Source: Sitta carolinensis
Lineage: Eukaryota; Chordata; Aves; Passeriformes; Sittidae
Assembly: GCA_032173965.1 (NCBI GenBank)
Contig: JAVUNC010000004.1
Span: 25,087,001 to 25,151,000, forward strand
Direction of reading: 5' to 3'
DNA: 64,000 nt
Below, one piece after another: positions 55,001 to 64,000 of this stretch. How positions within the stretch are numbered: the stretch's first letter is position 1; each line of letters starts with the position of its first letter. The translations under genes were made by a program, and so were the position numbers. The notes under the pieces were generated by a model. The model did no database searches, was not told the origin of the DNA, and worked only from the letters and a program-made list of their open reading frames with translations.

Positions 55001-58000
55001 AAATTGGGTTCCCATGCAGACCTTTATGTTGGGATTTAATTCAAAACAAAACCTTCTGATTTTAGTTATCTACAAGCCTTCCAGTTGTCCAAACTCCTAC
55101 ATGAAAACTCTAGTGTGGGATTTGGCTACCTTGAAACAGCAACTGTACTACTTATTTGAGTGAGATTTGCTGCCTGGGCTCAAGCAGCCTCTCCAGGAAG
55201 AAAAGATCCCTTGATCCCTACATCATGTCCTGTGGAAGTGTCTCAGATGTCCTGTGACACCTTGGACATGCTGTGGAGTTAGTAGCTGAATCCTGCTCCC
55301 AGCCAAGGGAGGCTCACTCACCTCATTCAAAAGTGCTACCACCTATATCCATGGCTTTCTTATAGATCTCTATAATATAGGTTACCATTTAAATGCATGT
55401 CTCTCCTACAGATCTTGTATAATATTGCCAGTCTGTGTTGGTTTTGGACATTGAAGGAATGGCCTATTGGCATGGACATCTATACTGATGCCTTCGTGGC
55501 TGGTAAGCTCAGTATCTTTGTAGGCATTTTAGATTGTATAATCCATGGCTTTATCCATGGACCAAAGGAAGGACCATGGACCTCATACTCAGACTCATGC
55601 CTTGGAAAATCTGATCCTTTGGGAAGAAAGAGATAGCATTCATTAAAGTAGGCTTTTAAAGTAGGTTTAAAAAAAACTTATTTTTTTAAAATAAGGTTTT
55701 AATCCTTATTAAAATGTATTTCTGCATTCAGGAGTTCATATATGCTTATTTCTATTATTTCTTTTCAGAAAGGACATGTCATTTCACTGCTTCTGGTTTA
55801 TTTTCCAGCACAATTCAGGCTGCATGGGTAGAATAATTATGAAAGGTGAACTACACAGTTTTAGAAAAAAACAAGCTTGGGACAAAATATTCATCTTGTC
55901 TTTGTTTTGTTTCTTGACAAAAACGTTTTGCAGGTGCTTAATGTATGAAAGCTGAAATATTAGACCGGAGGTCCATTGAGCTTCAAGTTCTCTTTCTGGC
56001 AGAAATTAGTTTGCAAATGTTGATACTGCAAAGAAAGAAGGAAAAAAAATGCACCATATCACAGTCAAACATGGTTAGTAGACTTCTGTTTTGTTTTGCA
56101 TTAATCAACAACAAATTGAAATGAAGAGGATTGTGAAAGACAATGTAAAAGAATAAAGCTTTAATGTGGAAACAAAAGGCTTGATTCAGCACAGTTATCA
56201 GTGACTTCCTTCTATATTCCACCATACATCATAAATGGGTTTTATTTGTAATGCAGTTCTGTTTCCTTGCAGTTTGAATCATCACTAAGAAGAAACCATT
56301 GACTGGTCCCTGAAATCTTTAGAAAAAATATATTACTTGCTTTTGGAGAAATGATCAATTATTTAATTCTTGGAAGTGTTCTGTAGCATGGGTCGAAATT
56401 CTGTAAAAAGTGTTCACTGCACCCCAGGCAATCTGTTTTATAGAGGGTCCTTTGCAATTTTACTAGTTATTCTTTCCAAAATCCCTCAAACTCTGTTGGA
56501 CTGAAATATTTTGGTTTTGTATAATCTTATAGTCCTATATATTCTTATAGCTGTTAGCTATTGCATTAGCTGATCATAGTTTAACTACAGTCTTCATGAT
56601 CTATTATTAATGAATATTTTATTTTATGTGCTGTATTACTTTGCAAAATGAAACTGCTGTGAAGTTAATTACTGTGCAGGTTTTCTTAAGCTGAAAATGA
56701 GAGAAATTGCTTTTGCAGCAAAATTTGTCTATAGAATTTGTTATGTCATTACAGGATAATGCCAACGACATAATCCCTCAAGAAAGCAAAGCAGTTCTCA
56801 GCCTTATCCTATTGTTAGGGTGACTGATTAAGCACTTGTAGAGGTGAATCCTGGCAGGGCAAAAATCTGCAGCTTTGTAATTTAGGCTGCATTCAATTGT
56901 AAAATGAATGGTACACTTCCATAGTCTTTGAAATATCAAGCCTTCTTTCATGTTTGTATTTTGACCTCCTCAGGTACTAATGCTCATTTAAAAATATATT
57001 CTTTCCACATATCCAGCCATTCTAGGCTGCAGTGGCTTTCTGCAGGCAAAATTCAATGGAGGAGGTTCTTTTGTTCTTTACTGCACTCCAGGGATTTCTG
57101 ATGTTGGCAGCTGCTATGTTTTTGGAAACTTCAATCTGATCATGATGCTTTCAAATGTCTTTTTGTTGAAGCAATTTGAGTCTAATTTAAAACATATATT
57201 TCTGCCATTACAATTGACATAGGTTTTAATTTCAGACTGAAAGAACATTGATTTATCATTTGGCTTTTCATGGTGCTTTTATAAAGGCTGTGCTCTGCCT
57301 GCTCTTCTAAGAGAAGGAGCACTTTGTGAGGATTTGGGGAAGAATGACTTCGGCACTAAACTGGGCCCTGCATGCTAAAAACCTCTCTATCAGTACACCT
57401 TAGCCCAGCATAGGCAGAAGATGGGCTCAGCTGCATCTGGACAGGGTAAAAGGGAAGGAAAGAATTTCTGGTCAAGGGATGGTTTCTTGAGAGCCTTTTT
57501 TAGACTCTTTGTAGACTATTCTCTATTTCAATTCACAATACTCAACTCATCACAGCTGAAAAGTTGCATATTAGGAGGCCTCTCTTTAGCTGTCTGGGCA
57601 GAAGTAAAAGCTTTCTGTCACCATAGGCAACCCTCCTTCTTTCATGTTTTAAAAACACAGAAACTGAACCATCTTTTAGATAATAATCCTTGCTGATCAG
57701 TACACCCATTTTTCCATTAAATGATGAACAATATTGGGTAACTACCATTCCTGTATATCCATTGCTTTTGGTATTCAGGCAAAATTGCTGGATTTTTCTC
57801 GGGTAAAAAAACCCACTCATTTGATGGCATCCAAAATATTATCTGCATCCTTCTCTTACATGAAAGTTTCTTTATTAATGACGAGACACCACTTTTTATT
57901 TTTAAAAGGTGATTTTTTATGAAGGAACTGTGCAGGATTGTGAAGGATTCACACTTTCAATTGACAGAAGAATTGCAATAGTATTGTACTTATTTGTGAT

Positions 58001-59336
58001 GTAATATATCTTTATAACAACAAAAAAAGAAAACATGAAGTGGATAAGATGATCGAGGAATTGTATGTGTAGGTGGTGAAAGGCAATGTAATTATTTCAG
58101 GCTCCTGATGACACTTTTAAAACATACATGGGAGAATGTGGCTGGAGTCTTTCTGCTGACAAAGCCCAACTAAAAAGCATTGAGAAGCCATGGGGATCTG
58201 GGTCCAAATTTATTGCCTTATTTTTCTGTTCCATGTTAAATTATGAAAAAGAACAAGTAGAATGGCCCCAGGCCCTCCACTTGTGTTGCTGTCGTCTGCT
58301 CAGCATGGGAAATTAAGCTTGAACTGTTCAAAATCTGGACTATGTGAGAATATAATGGCAGAATTTGGATGTACTTAGTCAAAGTTCCTCTCAATCATGC
58401 AGCATGGACTCCCATTGGTTTGAAGTTGGAAAGATTACGTTGTTAAAAAATTATATGCAAGCTCAATCAGCTCTTCAGTCTAGATTTTGAATAGCCAACA
58501 GACCAGCTTCCAGTGATTTCAGACAATTGCTTGGCTCATGCTGGAACAGAATCACTGATAAATGTTTCCAATTGTACCTTTCATTATGACTTTTCAATGC
58601 ATCTTTAACTTCTTGGAACTGGAATTCACTGTGTGCATTTGATTGGAGCCCACCGTCCCGTGCTGAAACCCCCTGTTTCTTGGTATTAAGACTCGGTATA
58701 ATTAGAGACTATTCATGGCAGCTAGCAACACAAATCCTTCTCCAGATGTTAGAACTTTTACAGCACTGCTTGTAATTTTTTTTTTAAAGCAATTTGTTGC
58801 ATCTCTCAAAAAAGTCAGAGACAGTCTATTACTGCTGCAGCCTTCACCTTATTATAGACAACTTTTTAAATCTTTTAAATGGAAAATAATTGGAAAGGTG
58901 GAGAAAATTCAGCTAAGAACATTTACTTATGCTTTGCTCTAACTAGAAAACATGAAGAGACATAGTACTGATGCATTAAGAAGGGAGAAATAGTATTTTT
59001 CAAATATTAATAAAAATTCTGCAAAGCTATCTCCAGCTTAAAATATGGATCCTTTCAGCAATTAGTCCTCATATCCTGCTAGGTCTGCCATGATCTATTT
59101 CACTATTTATAGAAGAAAGGTTCTGTAACAGACCGAGGCATGGGTAACCTTAGATACTTCACCTAAGACCTCTCCATTTGTGTGATGGATAATTGGGATG
59201 ATAAAAACAGGATCACCACTCTGAAAACTGACACAGGGCTGTTCCAGCTCCCGCGTGCCCAGGAAATAAAGTGTCTCAAATTGGTTTCTGCTGCAAATAG
59301 TAGCCTCTGACTGTGTGTCATTGAGAATGGTCTTCC
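49098..59336. other. Non-coding stretch, no gene recognised
   Basis: About 10 kb with no gene and no confident mobile element. Open frames are at most 108 codons and without motifs. A small AT hairpin lies at 55677-55695 (arms CTTATTTT and AAAATAAG), and three CCATGG palindromes cluster near 55538-55582. Segments at 51700-52320 have an uneven, slightly higher GC content, but I cannot assign them. Confidence 0.5.
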
Positions 59337-59366
59337 TGCACAGGGAAATCATGCACAGGGAAATCA
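59337..59366. repeat. Tandem duplication, two copies of 15 bases
   Basis: TGCACAGGGAAATCA occurs at 59337-59351 and again at 59352-59366, exactly adjacent. This is a local duplication. Confidence 0.9.
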
Positions 59367-59661
59367 TTACAATAGGGCACAATTTCCAAGTGCCACAGCT
59401 GTGCTGAAGGAACTGTTGTCTAGGTACATGTCCTGCTTGGGAGGTGGAAAAGGATTTGGGGGGAGAGGATACAGGGCTATCATTGGATGTCACCTTGATT
59501 TCCTAAAGCACCAAACAGAGAACAAATAGGTTTTCCCATGGTGTGCCACACAGATCCAATCCATGGAGAGATTCCCAGCATTTGAATGGACGTAAAATTT
59601 ACTCTCATCTACAATCTCATAGTTTTTCTATTTTTTTAAAACAACTACTTTAATTTCATAT
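59367..59661. other. Non-coding stretch, no gene recognised
   Basis: No gene is recognised. A 128-codon minus-strand frame (59107-59493) spans the left part and the 15-base duplication and has no known domain. Confidence 0.5.
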
Positions 59662-60090
59662 AATCATAGAATATCACATTGGGAGGAACCTCTAGGATCA
59701 TATGATCCAACCTTTTCTGGCATAAGCACAGTCTAAAGATGACCCAGCACTTTTCCAGCCAAATCTTAAAAGTTTTCCATACTCCGACACTTCCCTGGGA
59801 AGATAATTTCAATAAATGCTGTTTTTATTGTGAGAAATATTCCTCTTGTTTCCAACTGGAATCATTCCACGAGTCAATTTTACCCATTGCCCCATTTCTT
59901 TTCCACGTGACTCTTTCTAAAAGCCTTTTAGCAACTCTTTATATACTGGAACATGGTGATAAGGTCTCCCTTTCTCTTCTCAATCTTGACCAAACCCAGT
60001 TTTCTCAGACTTTCCTCATATGGCAGCCTTCCAAGTCCTTGGATCATCTTTCTTTGGAATCTCTCCAGGCTGAAGACTTTGTCTGACAAA
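59662..60090 (-). mobile_element. CR1 LINE 3' end, minus strand
   Basis: The 3' untranslated part of CR1, reversed. On the plus strand it begins AATCATAGAATATCACATTG (the terminal repeat end). GGAACCTCTAGGATCATATG and GATCCAACC follow. Then come a diverged middle part, GATAAGGTCTCCCTTTCTCT, TCTTCTCAATCTTGACCAAA, TTTCCTCATATGGCAGCC and GGATCATCTTTC. CR1 copies are usually truncated at their 5' end, as this one is. Divergence indicates an old subfamily. The 115-codon plus-strand frame across it is antisense to the element and is not a gene. Confidence 0.85.
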
Positions 60091-61647
60091 TGAAAAAAAA
60101 AATCCTGCTGGCAGGATGAAAATCTCTTGCATTTGTGCAGACATGAACAACTCATGAGATTTCTTCATCAGAATTGATCACAAATGATTTCATAACCATC
60201 TCCTCTATGATATAGCTTGACCGTTTTGTGCTTGCAATGAAGCAGATCCAATATGATACAAAATTCTTTAACTGGTTGTCTCAGGGAAGACTCTTGTGTG
60301 GGAGGAATGGTATCACAAAATCGGCCATCTGGGAGAGATGACCCAGGGTTTATGGAAAATAGACTGTTCTTGTATCCTTCCAGATGCCAGGACCTGTCTG
60401 AAGTCTTATCAGCACAACAAGCTCCTCAAACATACTTTCTGCTCGTGAGGCTCTGCCAGGAGTCTTAAAAGTACTAAGCCAGCTCGATTTTCTGCATGTT
60501 TGGATTTCCATCAACAATTTGCTCTGCAAGGTGGTCTGCTGTTGAAGACATGTAATTTAATCATTTCTGTGAGCATGCAGGGTGAAATTACCTATGGGTT
60601 TTATGGCAGATGTAATGATATTACTTGAGTGTTGGGCTTGGGCTTGCCAGGTTCTCATCTGGTGGCAGTGATGTGGACTGATCACATTTCTGAGAGTGTA
60701 ACTTTTGAGCTGTAATGAAGATGGTACAGAAGAGCAATAAAACATTTTTCTTAGGAGCATATGGAGTGAGCCAGGAACACCACAATTCTGGCTCAGTAGA
60801 ATGATCCCGTGCTGGCTAACTGTGGGGGAGAGTTGTTCTCCAAGATCTGAGAGTCAGCATTTGGACTGCTACAAGAAGGCACAATTTAGTAGTCCATGCA
60901 GAGAAGTTAATAGGACTTTGGCAGGTTACCAACATTTACAGTATCACTTCTTTCTTACCATAAAATGAACCGCTGGCAACTTATTGGTAGAACACAGTCT
61001 GATTTTGTTTTAGATGGTGTCTGTTAATTGGCTTTTGAAATAAGGGAGAAGTATAAGAGTTACAGAGCATTAACCCGTAGGATTTCTGATTTTCTTTGGG
61101 AATATTGGCAAACACAGTTGGCTTTCCAGACAGTTCAGGCTGGCTAAGCACACTATGGATGCACAAAGATTCCAGAGCTTTGTGATTGACTTGTATTTAA
61201 GCCAAGAAAACAGCAGTCTTTGCAGCATTGCTCTTAACATTGCACTTATAACTGCCACCCTTGTCCTATGCTGACCCATTTAGTTCTCAAATGGTGTCTG
61301 TGGAGGGACTGGACCCCTTATTTTTACCATATATGTTTTTCACTTGAACTTTTTTACAACATCACATATCCCTTAGGGATATCTCTGGTAGTGGCTGTGG
61401 CTTCTTCCTGGAAGTGTTTGCATCTTTCTTGGCAGTGGTACCTTGTCATGTGCCAAGAAAATGATAATATATGTATAAAATTCTGCAACTTTTCTGAAGG
61501 GTTTATTTTCCCTCCTCTTACTCCATATGGCCCAGTATAGTGATATAAAGCACTGTGCCTTTACCACAAGAAGAAATCAATCATCAGCTTGGCCAGGGAT
61601 GGGCTGATGTACTAAATACACTGACACAGTTTGGACGTGAATATAAA
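60091..61647. other. Non-coding stretch, no gene recognised
   Basis: Lies between two CR1 ends of opposite orientation. Open frames are at most 90 codons with no motif. No repeat family is recognised. Confidence 0.5.
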
Positions 61648-61712
61648 GAGGGGTTGGTCTAGATGATTTCCAAAGGTCCTTTCCAACCCTAACAATTCTG
61701 TGTTTCTGTGAT
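61648..61712 (+). mobile_element. CR1 LINE 3' terminal fragment, plus strand
   Basis: About 65 bases of the extreme CR1 3' end: GAGGGGTTGGTCTAGATGAT, then CAAAGGTCCTTTCCAACCC and AACAATTCTGTGTTTCTGTG. The last carries the short ATTCTGTG repeat that ends CR1 elements. The sequence before it is not CR1, so this is a severely 5'-truncated insertion. It is in the opposite orientation to the copy at 59662-60090. Confidence 0.85.
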
Positions 61713-62425
61713 ATCAACCTTACAAATATGTCAGAAGATGCTGTGGCTCTGTTGTCTAACTCTCTGCCCTTCTTAAAATAGCAGTGCTGCCCTGACAGCC
61801 TAAATAAACCAGTTTGAATTGTATAGTGCTCCATGTGTATCCTTCCTACAGGAGTATGCCCCAAGGAATAGACCAAATCTTCTTTTGACTGTAGGATGTC
61901 ACTAAAAGACTGATGTGATTCCTTCCTTAGCTCAGAATAGCATGGGGAGTGGGGTGTGTCACTGTGCTGCCACATCCACCCTGGTGGGAATTGGCATACA
62001 TGACATAAGATTGCTTCTTCAGAGAATGCATGTCAGACAGCATGAATTTCTGCCTATTTTTAAGAAAACATGATTGGAGATTATGTAAATCTTAGTGTTT
62101 TAACTGTTTATGTAGCTCAACAGATAGAGGGATGTAAACAGACTGTCACTCTAAAATTGCAGCATTAAATTACTCCCTAAAGCAATCATTGTTGTTTTTG
62201 ACTTTTTAAAACTCATACAACACATTGAAACAAGAGGGAAAGCCAAATGCAGAATAAAACTGAAGTTATAAATCTGCTGAAGCTACCAGAGTTATTCTGA
62301 AGCTAATTATAACTGTATGCAAAGCAAATGAAGTGAGAACTGAATTAATGGAGACTACTACCTCCCACAAGCTAATGAGGCATGCTTTATACCAACAGCT
62401 CTTCAAATTGAAAAATTAACCATGA
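61713..62425. other. Non-coding stretch, no gene recognised
   Basis: No gene or repeat seen. A 132-codon minus-strand frame (61577-61975) runs over the CR1 end and is not considered a gene. Confidence 0.5.
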
Positions 62426-62654
62426 GAAAGAAAGGCAGGAAGGCAGGCAGGCAGGAGGGAGGGAAGTGTGGGGAGGAAGTGTCAGAAGGAAGGAGGGAGG
62501 GAGAGAGGGAGGGAAGGAAGTGTTGGAAGGAAGGAAGTGTCAAAGTGTTGGAAGGAAGTGTCGTAAGGAAGGAAGTGTCGTAAGAAAGTGTCGGAAGGAA
62601 GGAAGTGTTGGAAGGAAGGAAGGAAGTGTCAGAAGGAAGGAAGGAAGGAAGGAA
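62426..62654 (+). repeat. GGAA-class purine array with GGAAGTG variants
   Basis: About 230 bases almost wholly purine on the plus strand. It starts as AGGC/GGAGG variants, becomes GGAAGGAAGTGTYRGAA-type units, and ends in pure GGAA. GGAAGTG occurs eight times, starting at 62462, 62475, 62516, 62533, 62554, 62571, 62601 and 62622. That string matches the core bound by ETS-family transcription factors, so the array could act as a cluster of ETS sites. No binding is shown by the sequence. Several frames read through it because the repeat lacks stops; none is a gene. Confidence 0.93.
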
Positions 62655-64000
62655 TAGTATAGAAGACCACAAAAACAATAAGATCCCTGCTATTCAGTAT
62701 TCTTCCTTTGACATGCTAAGTATCTAGTCAGCTCTCAAATTTTTTTATCTGTCTTGGTAGGCATTTTTAGTGCAACTGGGCTAAAGAATATAAGAGAACT
62801 CAGTTGATCTCGGGCAGTTTTTTCCCAGTCCTCTTCGGACATTTTCCACAGTATTTAGTTTTAAAGCTTTGTGCCCAGTACTCTGTAAAAGAGAGGCAGT
62901 TGAGTTGGTTGAGGCTGTTTCTTTTCTTTCAATTATGTGACAGGACTTTTCAGCCCTGATACAGTAAAAGCTTATCCTTTTTCCCTTCATGGCTCAGTTA
63001 AGCTGGAATAACTTGCCTTGTGGTGAATTATTTTGGCTGAAAAATATCCTTAGCCAGCAACAAACATCCTTCCCTGAATGCATGGGAAAGGATAAACAAA
63101 AATATATGACTGACAGACACATCACTCCTACAAAATATAAAAGCCCACTATAATTTTCATAAAATCAGAAATCTCTAATACACTCTCTGAGTGTGTGGGG
63201 AGGTGTCCTCGAAGTTGAGATGTTGGTGTCAAGTTACTCTTCTGGGAGCTGAGTGAAAGGAGACTTCTGTACACCACTGGCATGATAAGTTACATTGGCT
63301 CCTAATCTATACTATTTGTTTGCTAGTTGCAATATAGGTACCTTTATTACCATGCACTTTAATGTAATTATGAACCTGCTAGCAGTGTTTCTTTTGTTTA
63401 TCCTGTGTAGTAAGAAGCCTGTTAAAGTCTTATGCCTGTTTCCTTATTTCCTCAAGAAATAATTCATGCTGTACCTGACCTGATCTGTCATTATTAAGGT
63501 GCGATTGAGAGGCATTTGGGGTGCTGGCTGCCTCAAACACAGCTACTGCCAGAAATCTGAGTCAACAGCAGGACTTGTCTGGGCTTTGGTCTCCATTTGT
63601 AACAAAGTATAACAAAAAATTACTGTTTTCAGTTTGTGTTCTATGTCAACTCCACCTGCTCCCCATTAGACTTATTTCTTCCTTTTTGTAATCTTCTATT
63701 AAATTTTATTTATCTGTTTTTCACTTTTAATTTCATAAATCAAAATTCCCATCTTCTTTTCTGTGTTGCTGTGCATCTAAAGCCATATTTTTGTCTGGTG
63801 AAATGGGATATCATTGCCACTCACTAGTAAAAATAGTCATAACAAAGTGCTTGGATCAATTTCTTATCTGTTCTGAAGATCTATAAATCTGTACTTTAAG
63901 GGGGCTGTTATGTGTCTCCTCTTTTCACTGAGTAGCATATATATCTACAAGTTGTATTTACACAGGGAAATTTAATTAAAAAAACAGTCAGAGCTTTTAC
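62655..64000. other. Non-coding stretch, no gene recognised
   Basis: AT-rich sequence to the end of the window. Open frames are at most 69 codons and no repeat family is recognised. Confidence 0.5.

Noticed and set aside
59107..59493. 128-codon minus-strand frame
   Set aside because: No recognisable domain. It includes a 15-base tandem duplication, and its length is compatible with chance.
59739..60086. 115-codon plus-strand frame
   Set aside because: It is antisense to the CR1 3' untranslated region.
62403..62678. Serine/leucine/proline-rich minus frame and Arg/Lys/Glu/Gly-rich plus frame
   Set aside because: Both are translations of the GGAA-class array, which lacks stop codons.

Overview
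This window looks like non-coding nuclear DNA from a bird. The base composition is AT-rich with few CpGs, long simple repeats are common, and no reading frame longer than 213 codons exists. The interspersed repeats are the kinds expected in birds: CR1 LINE fragments at several ages, and two long-terminal-repeat (LTR) sequences that I recognise from memory as avian endogenous retrovirus types. There are also one or two faint MIR-like relics, which are older than birds. I could not narrow the species below bird. A neoavian, possibly a passerine, would fit the LTR at 34474-35447, but that is inference.

Layout. 1-8070 holds no recognisable gene, only a T-rich/AT-palindromic stretch (4117-4187) and an A54 run (5695-5748). 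8071-8416 is a perfect head-to-tail duplication of a 173-base unit. 8417-18416 is ordinary unique sequence with a slightly CpG-richer patch near 10080-10460 and a MIR-like relic at 15331-15473. 18417-19010 packs four simple repeats, three of them long, into 600 bases. 22540-23440 is a minus-strand retroviral LTR with a probable stub of internal sequence. 26190-26790 is an old plus-strand CR1 relic. 34474-35447 is a near-complete but decayed minus-strand LTR of a second family. 37330-38090 is a plus-strand CR1 fragment carrying part of the reverse transcriptase, with a frameshift. 59662-60090 (minus) and 61648-61712 (plus) are CR1 3' ends. 62426-62654 is a purine-only-biased GGAA array containing eight copies of GGAAGTG.

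No protein-coding exon, rRNA, tRNA, CRISPR array or bacterial-type operon could be supported. The short open frames scattered through the window are what chance produces in AT-rich DNA, or lie within and antisense to repeats. The region is best read as intergenic or as the inside of a large intron, and without a search I cannot say which. I found no evidence for a new biological system. The most useful observations are the exact 173-base duplication, the microsatellite cluster, the GGAAGTG array and the two retroviral LTR insertions in the same orientation. Family assignments rest on memory of repeat families, not on a database comparison.
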